A stretch of DNA of 18,675 nt from JAEUIG01 sp046349775 (GCA_046349775.1 JAXMBS010000090.1:1-18675), one strand, 5' to 3'. Shown: positions 8,732 to 17,152, counted from the stretch's first letter. Notes: generated from the sequence alone by a model not told the origin. Numbers and translations are program-made.

Positions 8732-10625
8732 TCAGGACTTCAGCGTCTGCTCCATCTTTTCGACAAGCTCGCTGACCAGAACGGCTTCCCCTGGATCTTA
8801 TTGTACCCTGGGCGTTCACGAGGTACTTGCCGCGCAAAATGAACCGCATTTGTCCGGTATTCAGTTCCGGCACCAGGACCCGCTTGTACCGGCTCAGGAT
8901 GTCCCCGAGGTTTTTCGGGAACGGGTTGATGTAGCGGAGATGCGTGTGCGCCACCGACAGGCCGCGTCGCTGGCATTCCTGCACCGCGGTATACACCGCG
9001 CCGTAAGTGCCGCCCCAGCTCACGACGAGCAGTTCTCCTGACTCGGGGCCGGAGACTTCCTGCAGCGGAATCGCTTCGGCAATGTTCTCGACTTTCTGCC
9101 GGCGAATATGCGTCATCGCCTCGTGGTTGCCAGGATCGTACGCCACGTTGCCGGTGATATTCGCCTTTTCAAGTCCGCCGATCCGGTGCTCGAGACCCGG
9201 CGTGCCGGGGATCGCCCACGGCCGCACGAGACGCTCATCGCGCAGATACGGCAGGTACCCGTCGCCATTGCCGTTGGGCTCCCGCGGATGCACGACCTTG
9301 ATCGGCTTGAGATCGGCGATGTTTGGGATCAGCCACGGCTCGGCGCCGTTGGCGATGTAACCGTCGGTCAGCAGGAAGACCGGCGTCATGAACTCGACGG
9401 CGATTCGCAGTGCCTCGAACATCATCGTGAAGCAATCGCCGGGAGACTGCGCGGCAATCAGCGGCATCGGGCAGTCGCCGTTGCGTCCGAACATACTCAG
9501 GAACAGGTCCGACTGTTCGGTCTTCGTTGGCAGTCCTGTGCTCGGTCCGCCACGTTGCACGTTGATAATCACCATCGGTGATTCGGTCATGACGCCCAGG
9601 CCGATCCCCTCACCTTTCAGTGCGATTCCGGGACCGCTGCTGGCCGTCACCGCCAATGCGCCGCCAAACGAGGCGCCGATGATGGATGTGATGGCCGCAA
9701 TCTCATCCTCGGCCTGGAAGGTCCGAACGCCGAAATTCTTCAACCGCGACAGTTCGTGCAGGATGTCGCTGGCGGGCGTGATCGGATAGCCGCCGAAGAA
9801 CACGGTCTGATTGGAAATCCGCGCGGCTGCGGCCATCGCCATCGCCAGCGCCTCGTTACCGGTAATTTTGCGATACTTGCCCGGCGGCAGCTTCGCCTTC
9901 GCCACTTCATAGTGGACGGTGAACGACTCCGTCGAAAAGCCGTAGTTGTAACCGGCCCGCAAGGCACGCAGGTTGGCTTCCGCGACCGAGGGATTCTTCG
10001 AGAATTTCGCCGTGATCCAGTCCTCGGTCGGCTTGCGGTCCCGGTCGTACAGCCACGTGACCAGGCCCAGCGCGAAGAAGTTCTTGCAGCGGTCTGCTTC
10101 GCGCACCGACAGGCCGAGGCCCTCGACCGAATCGCGGGTCAGCCGCGTCATCGGCACTTTGTGCACGCGGTACTTGTGCAGCGCCTCTCCGTCGTCGAGC
10201 GGATTCGATTCGTAGTGCGCCTTGCTGAGGTTGCTGCGGTCGAACGCATCTTCATTGACGATCAGCGTGCCGCCACGCTTCAGGTCGGCCAGGTTCGTCT
10301 TGAGCGCCGCCGGGTTCATCGCCACGAGCGTGTCGACCTCGTCGCCGGGCGTGTAAATGTCGTTCTTGGAGAAGCAGAGCTGGTATCCGCTGACGCCCGC
10401 CAGCGAGCCGGCGGGAGCCCGGATTTCGGCCGGGAAGTCCGGCAGCGTGCTGACGTCGTTGCCGAACGCCGCCGACACGTTGGTGAACTGTGTGCCGACG
10501 AGCTGCATGCCGTCGCCGGAGTCGCCGCAGAACCGGATGACAACTGTATCGACCTGCTCGGTCGGCTTCGCCGGCGCCCCGTTGGCCTGCGCCGAGCCAA
10601 GTTCTGCTTCCGTAGTCGCTGACAT
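8732..10625 (-). CDS. korA: 2-oxoglutarate/2-oxoacid:ferredoxin oxidoreductase, fused gamma-alpha subunit
   Basis: Partner of KorB. The start at 10625 (MSATTEAELG) is chosen because GAGGGGAG lies about 10 bases upstream and family homology begins soon after; the open frame extends 37 codons further without homology. Domains: an N-terminal gamma-type domain (residues about 25-200, 'VIRFCGDSGDGMQLVGTQF', 'TLVAMNPAAL'); the alpha pyrimidine-binding domain (about 255-500, 'FFGGYPITPASDI', 'QAEDEIAAI', 'TASSGPGIALKGEGIGLG', 'NVQRGGPSTGLPTKTEQSDL'); and the C-terminal transketolase-like domain ('LLVVSWGGTYGAVYTAV', 'LVPELNTGQM'). The end is frame-shifted twice, near 8816 (one G missing before TAC) and near 8778 (one C missing in TTCTGG). 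The corrected protein ends 'VSELVEKMEQTLKS' with TGA at 8732; uncorrected it runs to 8679 with an unrelated tail. The lack of a 4Fe-4S insertion fits the two-subunit KorAB type. Substrate could be 2-oxoglutarate or another 2-oxoacid. Confidence 0.9.
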
Positions 10626-10781
10626 TCGCGGAACACTCCCCTCGGACCAGTCCGGCAGCGACCGCGTGAAGCGTTTTCGCGTACCGTCCTGGTCGTCACG
10701 ATGATCGACACCGGGCATCCACCGCCCGGAATACAAACTCTTGTACCATTCTCGATGCCGGCGGCCGGCGCTGCCTGCTGG

Positions 10782-11267
10782 TCAGGCGCCTTCCCGCTCA
10801 CGCACCGTCAACAATGCTGCTGACGCCTGGTTGTAAACCGTTTCAGGCATCTGATCGACCAAATATCCGATGACCGTCTTGACGTCCACGATTCCGATGG
10901 GTCGCTGCGTCGCATCCACGACCGGCAGACGGCGATAGCCTCCCTGATCCATGAGCCGCACCGCGTCGAACAACCGGGCTGAAGACGAAATCGTTTGTGG
11001 CCGATTCGTCATCACCTGGCTCAACGGCGAACGGTACTGCTCCGGCGACAGCACGAGCTGCAGCAGGTCGCGTTCGGTAATGATGCCCACCAGTTTCGGT
11101 CCGTCGCAGACGAGTGCGCAGCCGTGTTTTACGGCGCGCATCGCGGAAGCTGCCTGTTCCGCGGTCTCGCTCGGGCTCAGCATGGGAACCTGCGTCAACG
11201 TCAATTCGCCGACGGTCGTCGTCGTGAACAGCTTTCGCAGGTCGAATTGCGGGCCTGGCTCGGCCAT
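10782..11267 (-). CDS. Tandem CBS-domain protein
   Basis: An intact 161-residue soluble protein that is essentially one Bateman module. CBS1 spans about 20-80 ('VPMLSPSETAEQAASAM', 'KLVGIITERDLLQLVL'), and CBS2 about 85-148 ('MTNRPQTISSSARLFDAVRL', 'YRRLPVVDATQRPIGIVDV'). The GIITERDL and GIVDVK stretches correspond to the usual nucleotide-contact region. No catalytic or DNA-binding domain is attached. Such stand-alone pairs bind adenosine ligands and regulate a partner. It is the first gene of the minus-strand block, 156 bases upstream of korA, and a second CBS protein follows korB, so regulation of the oxidoreductase is an attractive inference. The ATG at 11267 has no clear Shine-Dalgarno sequence. 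Confidence 0.85.
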   Translation of the reverse strand: MAEPGPQFDLRKLFTTTTVGELTLTQVPMLSPSETAEQAASAMRAVKHGCALVCDGPKLVGIITERDLLQLVLSPEQYRSPLSQVMTNRPQTISSSARLFDAVRLMDQGGYRRLPVVDATQRPIGIVDVKTVIGYLVDQMPETVYNQASAALLTVREREGA

Positions 11268-11348
11268 CGCTGGGAGGGATCATTCCGCCGGGGAGACGGC
11301 CGGCCACCTTGACCAGCATTCCCCAAATTGCCGTCGTCCAAAGTTATT

Positions 11349-11373
11349 CTTGCAACTTGTGGGTTTCTTGCAA
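11349..11373. promoter_or_regulatory. Paired CTTGCAA sites, possible operator
   Basis: CTTGCAA occurs at 11349-11355 and again at 11367-11373, 18 bases apart start to start, so the two copies lie nearly on one face of the helix. TTGCAA is itself palindromic. The position between divergent genes suits a regulator site, but chance is not excluded. Confidence 0.25.
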
Positions 11374-11531
11374 AGCCCGCAAATCCGGAAATCGTTCGTA
11401 GCGGCACGTCTTTCCAAATCTCCGGAATTTTGGCTTTCATTTAACGCTGCGCGGCGGCGGCAATGGAATTCCGAGACTGGGAAAGGGAGGCCATGAGGTG
11501 TCGCCTCAAGTCGATCCTCGGTCTCCGATCG

Positions 11532-11559
11532 TATTCCCTATTCCCTAGTCCCCAGTCCC
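11532..11559. repeat. Four-copy heptanucleotide tandem repeat
   Basis: Four adjacent 7-base units occupy this stretch: TATTCCC at 11532 and 11539, TAGTCCC at 11546 and CAGTCCC at 11553. It resembles in style the short tandemly repeated heptamers (STRR) described in filamentous cyanobacteria. It lies 55 bases upstream of the pseudokinase start. Confidence 0.7.
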
Positions 11560-11614
11560 TGTGAGATAACCCGCGTCTGTTTCACCGACAGGACGTCGGA
11601 CAGCGCAATACGCC

Positions 11615-13879
11615 GTGGACCCTCCCTCGCCGCAACTTGTCGCGCGCCTTACCGGCAGCGGGCTGTGCAGACACCGTGATCTGCGACGCAGCCGTGCGCG
11701 CGTCCGCCGACTGGCCCGCGACGTCCCTGCGTTTGAATCCGTCTGGCTCGATGCCCTGGTCCAGTCGCGCGTATTGACGGCCTTTCAGGCCGATGTCCTC
11801 AACTCCGATACCCCGGAACGGTTGAACGTCGGGCCGTTTCTGCTTGTCGAAACCGCTGGCGACGACGGTCGCTTCGTGCACTACCGCGCGCGACGCCGCG
11901 ACTCCGCTGCCGCTTTCCTGCTGAGCCGGCCGCACGTCGAACCAGAGATTCCCGTCGCCGGTGAAGAACGACTGCGAATGTATTGCGACCGGACCGCCCA
12001 CCTGACGCATCCCGGCGTGGCGCTCCCGCACGGATACGAACGCGTCGATGGCCGGCTGTGGATCGCCAGCCCGTGGACAGCCGGTTCGTCGCTGCAGGAG
12101 CTGCTCGTGCGCCGCGGCCGCTTTGCGCCTCATTTTGCAGCTGCCATCGGCCTGCAGTTGTGCGACGCGCTCGCCTCCCTCGAAAGTGCAGACGCCCCGC
12201 ATGGCGACGTCCGGTTGCGAAACGTCCGCCTCTCGCCGCGCGGCCAGGCCGTATTGATCGCTGCCGGCCTGCGCTGGGCGCTGTTTCCCGAACGTTCGAT
12301 CCACGCCGACACTCCGCCGGACGATGCCGACGGCGCCGCCCCGGAATTGATCGGCACAGGACGCCCGACAACGTCCGCATCCGAGGCCTACGCTTTGGGT
12401 TGCCTGCTGTGGGAATTGCTGGCGGGGCGTCCGCCGTTTCCGCATGGCGACCCGCTGGCCAAGTTGGCGGCGCACCAGACGCAGCAGGTGCCCGACGTCC
12501 GTGATTTTGCTCCGGATGCGCCCCTGCCGCTGGCAACGCTCGTTGCGCGACTCACCGACCGCGATCCGGTCCTCAGGCCGCAGAGTTTCCGTGAAACCGC
12601 AGATGCATTGCAGCGGATTCCGCGCGCCTCGCGCCGCCAACTGATGCAACTCGCACGCGGTCAACTCCCCCCCGCAGCGATTCATCGCGTCGAGGAGGAC
12701 GTCCCCCGCTCCGCTCCGCCGGCGCTGGCGATCGGAGTCCTGCTGGCGGCGATCGGCGGCGTAATGGCGATCAATACCGGTGTGCCGCACAATCTCCTGA
12801 GCATCTCCCGGCCCGCGTCGTCGGCTGCCCGGGAACAGGACGGGCCGTCGGTCGCGTCCGCAAGCCCGCCGGCGAACACTCCGGCCACCGAGCCCCAGTC
12901 GCAAGTCCTGCCACAACCGGACCTCCATGGAGTGATTGAACTCGCCGGTCCCGGCCCATACACACCGCGAGAAATCAGAGTCGCCGGCAAGCTCGAAATT
13001 CGCGGCGCCGGTCAGGACCCCGCGCTGATCCTTATCGACGAGCAATCCTGGAGTGTCGCGGCGGATCAACTTGTCTTGGCCAATGTCGAGATTGGTCTGC
13101 GTGACGCGGCCGCCGGCACCGACAAGCCGCAGGCTCTTGTGGAAGTACAGGTGCAGCAGTTGGCCGTCCGCCGCTGTCGGATCAATGCGCACAACTCCCG
13201 CAGGCCGGCCCTGCAGTGGACTTCACCGGATGCCGAGTCGGCGATTCCACGCAACTGCCTCGTCATCGATTCGGTGATCGCCGGAGGCGGACCTGCCCTG
13301 CGCGCCTACAGACCGTCGTCCGTGACATTTGATAACGTCCTCCACGCGCCGGCGTCCGCGTTGGTAGAGATTGTTGCTGGCGACCGTCCACCTCCTGTCA
13401 TGGAAGTCACCGCGCGCCGCGTGACGACCCGCGGCGCGGTCCCGCTGGTGACAATTCGCTGTCGTGACCGGGAACGGTTCACGTCCGCCGTCACGCTCAC
13501 TCTGGAAAACACGGTGTGCGCGCTGGAGCAGGCGGCGCTGCTGGAGTTCCTCGGCCCCGAAGCCCCGACGGACTGGCAGCGAAGCCTGCGGATCACGGGC
13601 GAGAGCTCGCTCGTGCCTCCAGGGGCGGTCATCGCGGGCATTCGGACCAGCGATGCCCGGTTGCGTCCCCTGCCAGTCGAGGACGTCTCAATCGAAGGCC
13701 TGATGAGCGCGGACCTGACCTTTGCCGGACCAGCGGACGGCGACCCCGTCGGGTCGATTCTCCGGGGCAAATCCGGGTATGCGCGATCGGCGCATCCCCC
13801 TGGAATCGACACAGCCCGCTTACCCGCACCGCCGGCCGAGACCTACAATTCGACCACGGTCCCGAGACCGTCAAAGTAG
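11615..13879 (+). CDS. Membrane-anchored pseudokinase with C-terminal beta-rich (beta-helix-like) domain
   Basis: A 754-residue protein. Residues 40-75 ('LDALVQSRVLTAFQADVL', 'LNVGPFLLVE') match the leader block found before planctomycete Ser/Thr kinase domains. The kinase-fold region runs from about 72 to 335. The catalytic loop 'HGDVRLRNV' (196-204) keeps Asp198 and Asn203, and 'APE' (242-244) and 'YALGCLLWELLAGRPPF' (259-275) are clear. However, the glycine-rich loop, the VAIK lysine and DFG (here AAG at 216-218) are missing, so phosphotransfer is doubtful. A transmembrane segment spans about 367-387. After a Pro/Ala/Ser linker, residues 437-720 show repeated short beta-type stretches ('KLEIRGAGQDPALILID', 'CRINAHNS', 'LVIDSVIAGGG') like a parallel beta-helix, probably outside the membrane. 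The start is GTG at 11615 with no strong ribosome site. The true C-terminus may be at 13986 after a frameshift. Signal relay across the membrane is inferred. Confidence 0.75.
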   Translation: MDPPSPQLVARLTGSGLCRHRDLRRSRARVRRLARDVPAFESVWLDALVQSRVLTAFQADVLNSDTPERLNVGPFLLVETAGDDGRFVHYRARRRDSAAAFLLSRPHVEPEIPVAGEERLRMYCDRTAHLTHPGVALPHGYERVDGRLWIASPWTAGSSLQELLVRRGRFAPHFAAAIGLQLCDALASLESADAPHGDVRLRNVRLSPRGQAVLIAAGLRWALFPERSIHADTPPDDADGAAPELIGTGRPTTSASEAYALGCLLWELLAGRPPFPHGDPLAKLAAHQTQQVPDVRDFAPDAPLPLATLVARLTDRDPVLRPQSFRETADALQRIPRASRRQLMQLARGQLPPAAIHRVEEDVPRSAPPALAIGVLLAAIGGVMAINTGVPHNLLSISRPASSAAREQDGPSVASASPPANTPATEPQSQVLPQPDLHGVIELAGPGPYTPREIRVAGKLEIRGAGQDPALILIDEQSWSVAADQLVLANVEIGLRDAAAGTDKPQALVEVQVQQLAVRRCRINAHNSRRPALQWTSPDAESAIPRNCLVIDSVIAGGGPALRAYRPSSVTFDNVLHAPASALVEIVAGDRPPPVMEVTARRVTTRGAVPLVTIRCRDRERFTSAVTLTLENTVCALEQAALLEFLGPEAPTDWQRSLRITGESSLVPPGAVIAGIRTSDARLRPLPVEDVSIEGLMSADLTFAGPADGDPVGSILRGKSGYARSAHPPGIDTARLPAPPAETYNSTTVPRPSK

Positions 13880-14000
13880 ACGTCGCACTCGTCGAGACGC
13901 GCAACAAGACGTCCATCGAACAAGGCAATCGCGGAGCGCGTGCGCTGCAACCCGGTCCCGGCAACGCACTCAGAATCCGGCTCTAGACAGGAATGACAGG

Positions 14001-14888
14001 ATGGCTGCGGTCGAACGCTTCGTCGCGTGCACCGAAATCGCCGAACTGCGTCGGCTGATCGCGACCGAGCGCGGCACCGGCCGCCGGATCGGCTGTGTCC
14101 CCACGATGGGGGCGCTCCATCGCGGCCACGTGAGTCTGATCGAACGGGCGAAGGCCGTGACTGATTTCGTCGTCGCGACGATCTTCGTCAATCCCACTCA
14201 ATTCGCGCCGCATGAGGACTTTCGGGCGTACCCGCGCCCCCTTGAGGCCGATCTCGCCGCCTGCCGCAATGCCGGCGTCGACGCGGTCTTCCTGCCGTCA
14301 CTCGAGTCGCTGTACCCGTCAGATTTCAGCACGTGGGTGTCCGTTGACGGCCTGTCGGCGAAGTTCGAAGGGGAATTCCGCCCCACGCACTTTCGCGGCG
14401 TGGCAACGATCGTCTTGAAGTTGCTCAACATCGTGCAGCCCGATGTCGCCTGCTTCGGGCAGAAGGACTATCAGCAGCAGGCCGTCATTCGTCGCATGGT
14501 TCGCGATCTCGACTTGCCGGTCGAAATCGTCACGTGCCCGACAGTGCGCGACCCGGATGGCCTGGCGCTGAGCAGTCGAAACGTCTATCTCAATTCGGAG
14601 GAGCGACGCGCCGCGGCGATTCTGTCCCGCGGACTGGCGCTCGCGACCGAACAGTTGCTGACCCCCGCGCCCCAATTGCCGGCCATCATGCAGAAGGTGC
14701 ATGCTTTGTACGCGAGCGAGCCGCTGGTCGCGCCGGATTACGTTGCCGTCGTCGACGCCGACACCCTGGAACCCCTGAGCGAACCGCGTCGCCGCATGGC
14801 GGTCCTCGTCGCCGCCCGCGTCGGCCCCACGCGCCTGATCGATAATTGCGTCGTCGAGCTCCCCTCGTCCATCGACCATCGTTCGTAA
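14001..14888 (+). CDS. panC: Pantothenate synthetase (pantoate-beta-alanine ligase)
   Basis: A 295-residue cytoplasmic enzyme that joins D-pantoate and beta-alanine with ATP to make pantothenate, the precursor of coenzyme A. Family motifs are all present: 'PTMGALHRGH' at 34-43 (the HIGH-type nucleotide site), 'FVNPTQF' at 62-68, 'FRGVATIVLKL' at 131-141, 'FGQKDYQQ' at 152-159 and 'SSRNVYL' at 191-197 (KMSKS-like). The length is normal. The ATG at 14001 has ACAGG immediately before it; the frame is open much further upstream, but that part is arginine-rich and unrelated. It stops 15 bases before lgt, so the two are probably cotranscribed. If the pseudokinase frame is corrected to end at 13986, the same holds upstream. 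Confidence 0.95.
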   Translation: MAAVERFVACTEIAELRRLIATERGTGRRIGCVPTMGALHRGHVSLIERAKAVTDFVVATIFVNPTQFAPHEDFRAYPRPLEADLAACRNAGVDAVFLPSLESLYPSDFSTWVSVDGLSAKFEGEFRPTHFRGVATIVLKLLNIVQPDVACFGQKDYQQQAVIRRMVRDLDLPVEIVTCPTVRDPDGLALSSRNVYLNSEERRAAAILSRGLALATEQLLTPAPQLPAIMQKVHALYASEPLVAPDYVAVVDADTLEPLSEPRRRMAVLVAARVGPTRLIDNCVVELPSSIDHRS

Positions 14889-14903
14889 ACCAACCGCCCA
14901 CGC

Positions 14904-16001
14904 ATGCGCCAAACCCTCTTCCGCATTGCCTTCCACGACTCCTGGGCATTCTGGACGCCCGATGCCGCCACGGGAATCCCCCTGGTCGGCGTCTGTATCC
15001 TGCTGACGGTCCTCGGCAGTGCCTGGGTCTTCGCGCGCTGGTGGCTCGGCGGCAGGCGCTGGTCGCGAGACGTTGCGATGTCGGCCGGCATGTGGGGCGC
15101 CGTCGTCGCCCTATTGTCCGTGCCGGCCATTGCGCATCGGATTCCGTTCAGCAGTCTGCCGGTATTCGGCTACGGTTCGATGCTGCTGATCGGTTTTGTT
15201 TGCGCACTTGCCTTTGCGCGGCGGCAGGCGCGACTGGCCGGGATCGACCCGGAGATCATGTATGACATGGGCTACTGGCTGCTGATTCCGGGAATCATTG
15301 GCGGTCGATTGGCATATCTGGCTCAGCACGGCGACAGCGTGTTCCTGGACAACGCCGGTCGCCCCCTGCCGATTGGCAGGTGGCTGTTCGCCGCCGTCAA
15401 TCTCTCGGAAGGGGGACTGGTACTGATCGGTGCTATGGTCGGCGGGGCCGTCGGATTCTTCGCATTCTGTGCCCGGCGTCGGCTTCCCCCCCTCACGCTG
15501 GCGGACGTGATCGTCCCGTCGATCTTCATCGGCATCGGCTTCGGCCGGATCGGCTGCTTGCTGAACGGCTGCTGTTTCGGCGACGCCTGCAGCCTCCCCT
15601 GGGCCATCACCTTCCCGCACGGCAGCGTGCCGTTCGATGTCCTGGCCGATCGCGGATTCGTCGATCCGCTCGCCGCCGCGACGATGCCGCTGCATCCCAC
15701 GCAGATCTACATGTCGATCGACGGTTTTCTGCTGGCCATCGTCACTGCACTGTATTTCCGCGTGCGGACGCGACCGGGCGACGTGCTCGCTCTCGGCTGC
15801 ATCCTGTGCGCCATCACGCGTTTCCTGATTGAGTTCCTCCGCAACGACGAAATGGGCCAACTGGGCACACGCTTCACGATTTCCCAGTATTACAGCCTCG
15901 GAATCCTGGCGGCCGGAATCGGAATCGCGATCTATCTGAGGACCAGTCGCTCCGCGAACAGCCGGCGGGCACCGTCGTCGCCGGCTGTTGTCGGAACCTG
16001 A
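14904..16001 (+). CDS. lgt: Prolipoprotein diacylglyceryl transferase
   Basis: A 365-residue polytopic inner-membrane enzyme that transfers diacylglycerol from phosphatidylglycerol to the lipobox cysteine of prolipoproteins. The Lgt signature 'GFGRIGCLLNGCCFGD' lies at 212-227, with the essential arginine at 215. 'FGYGSMLLIGF' at 88-98, 'GGRLAYL' at 133-139, 'HPTQIYMSIDG' at 264-274 and 'RFLIEFLRND' at 306-315 also match. The catalytic-region HGGL of E. coli (His103) reads EGGLVLIG here (169-176), a substitution found in several other phyla. The N-terminus has about 60 extra residues with one additional hydrophobic segment (about 24-45), so the protein is longer than the usual 260-300. At least two probable lipoproteins are encoded in this same window. 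Confidence 0.93.
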   Translation: MRQTLFRIAFHDSWAFWTPDAATGIPLVGVCILLTVLGSAWVFARWWLGGRRWSRDVAMSAGMWGAVVALLSVPAIAHRIPFSSLPVFGYGSMLLIGFVCALAFARRQARLAGIDPEIMYDMGYWLLIPGIIGGRLAYLAQHGDSVFLDNAGRPLPIGRWLFAAVNLSEGGLVLIGAMVGGAVGFFAFCARRRLPPLTLADVIVPSIFIGIGFGRIGCLLNGCCFGDACSLPWAITFPHGSVPFDVLADRGFVDPLAAATMPLHPTQIYMSIDGFLLAIVTALYFRVRTRPGDVLALGCILCAITRFLIEFLRNDEMGQLGTRFTISQYYSLGILAAGIGIAIYLRTSRSANSRRAPSSPAVVGT

Positions 16002-16018
16002 TCGTCGGGGAGTGTGAT

Positions 16019-16089
16019 ACGCCCTTCACCGCCGGGTCGCACCTCTCTTCGCGACAGGCTGGCACGTCTCTTCGCAACGCGAAGGGCGT
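16019..16089 (+). promoter_or_regulatory. Structured leader with competing hairpins upstream of the APH-family kinase
   Basis: ACGCCCTTC (16019-16027) is the exact complement of GAAGGGCGT (16081-16089). Inside this pair are two 14-base direct repeats with one mismatch (16039-16052 and 16062-16075). The second repeat ends in CTTCGC, which forms a 6-bp, 3-base-loop hairpin with GCGAAG (16079-16084), so that fold and the outer pairing exclude each other. The first repeat offers the same CTTCGC as a third alternative. The arrangement lies in the 140-base gap after lgt and could act as an attenuator or protein-binding leader. No known riboswitch class is recognised. Confidence 0.35.
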
Positions 16090-16141
16090 GGCGAGCGAAC
16101 TACGGCGCACTTGCTACACGGATCTTCGCTGAGAACCCACC

Positions 16142-17152
16142 GTGCTCGAGATCACCCCCGACAACGCCGCCGATTATCTGCAACAGGTCGGCCTGCTCTC
16201 GGGGCCGGCGAAGGTCGAGGCCCTGGGTTGGGGCGTCTCTAATGTTGTCTTGCGCGTTACTCCCGACCGCGGGCCGGCCTTCGTTCTCAAGCAATCCCGC
16301 GAGTTGTTGCGAACTCGGGCCGAATGGCGCAGCCGGCTCGACCGCATCTGGCGCGAGGCGGATGTCCTCCGCCGGCTCGGTCACATCATCCCCGGTACGA
16401 CGCCGGCCCTGCTTTACGAGGACCGCGCGAATTACCTGTTCGTGATGGAAGCGATCGACAGGAGCCACATCGTCTGGAAGGAAGCGTTGCTGCGCGGCGA
16501 CGTGGATCTCACACTCGGACCGACGCTCGGAGCGCTCCTCGCCCGGATTCACTCGGCAACCTGGCATAACCCGGCCGACGCCGCCGAGTTCGGCGACGCC
16601 CGCGCTTTCGACGAATTGCGGCTCGATCCCTATTACCGCCGCCTCGCTGCCGTGCATCCCGTGCTCAGCTCTGTCCTGGCCGAGCTGATCGCCACTTCGC
16701 AGTCGCGCCGCAACTGTCTGGTGCTCGCCGACTTCAGCCCCAAGAACATTCTGCTCGTCGCTGATGGACTGCGGCTCGTCGATTTCGAAACCGGCCACTA
16801 CGGCGACGCACCGTTCGACATTGGATTCTTTCTCACACACCTCGCGCTGAAGGGGGTCCGCGCGGCGCCCGCCGACGACCGCTGCTTTCGGCTGGCGCAT
16901 GCGTTCTGGGCGCGGTATTCGGCCGATATGACTGCGCTGACGGCCGGCCATCCTGACTTTGAGACGTCGTGCGTCCGGCACTGGACCGCCTGCCTGCTCG
17001 CGCGAGTCGACGGCAAGAGTCCGGTCGACTACCTCGACGAGCGCCGGCAGGCGCTCGTCCGACAGTTCGCTCTGCAGTCACACCTGCAACCGGCCGACCG
17101 GATGGCTGACGCGCTCACGGCTCTCGAGTCGCACACCGCCGCCGGACGCTGA
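16142..17152 (+). CDS. APH-fold small-molecule kinase (aminoglycoside/choline/methylthioribose kinase superfamily)
   Basis: A 336-residue soluble protein. Kinase-like elements in order: 'ALGWGVSNVVLRV' (27-39) as the nucleotide loop, 'FVLKQ' with Lys50, 'READVLRRLG' with Glu72 as its helix partner, 'YLFVMEAI' (98-105) as the hinge, 'LADFSPKNILL' (195-205) as the catalytic loop with Asp197 and Asn202, and 'LVDFETGHYGDAPFDIGFFL' (212-231) with metal-binding Asp214. The usual HGD of the catalytic loop reads ADF, but Asp is kept, so activity is likely. The 'DFE...FDIG' block recalls methylthioribose kinase more than antibiotic kinases, but the substrate cannot be assigned. The start is GTG with only a weak ribosome site; no better start exists in frame. 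It follows lgt after a structured 140-base leader and may be regulated separately. Confidence 0.75.
   Translation: MLEITPDNAADYLQQVGLLSGPAKVEALGWGVSNVVLRVTPDRGPAFVLKQSRELLRTRAEWRSRLDRIWREADVLRRLGHIIPGTTPALLYEDRANYLFVMEAIDRSHIVWKEALLRGDVDLTLGPTLGALLARIHSATWHNPADAAEFGDARAFDELRLDPYYRRLAAVHPVLSSVLAELIATSQSRRNCLVLADFSPKNILLVADGLRLVDFETGHYGDAPFDIGFFLTHLALKGVRAAPADDRCFRLAHAFWARYSADMTALTAGHPDFETSCVRHWTACLLARVDGKSPVDYLDERRQALVRQFALQSHLQPADRMADALTALESHTAAGR

Larger units (their letters stand above)
11268..11614. other. Divergent intergenic region between the CBS gene and the pseudokinase gene
   Basis: About 350 bases without a convincing gene, more AT-rich than its surroundings. It holds two copies of CTTGCAA and a four-unit heptanucleotide repeat, both listed separately. 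An open frame at 11440-11201 on the minus strand has A/T-rich third positions unlike the genes here and was not called. Confidence 0.5.

Noticed and set aside
9756..10622. A 288-codon plus-strand open frame opposite korA
   Set aside because: Antisense shadow of a strongly conserved gene.
11201..11440. A minus-strand 79-codon open frame upstream of the CBS gene
   Set aside because: A/T-rich third positions unlike every gene here, and its 3' part overlaps the CBS gene out of frame.
11582..13192. A 536-codon minus-strand open frame opposite the pseudokinase
   Set aside because: It is arginine/glutamine/alanine-rich with no domain; the plus frame has kinase-fold motifs, a TM segment and consistent codon use.
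13722..14000. A 93-codon N-terminal extension of PanC
   Set aside because: Arginine-rich and outside PanC homology; the family start and spacing support the ATG at 14001.
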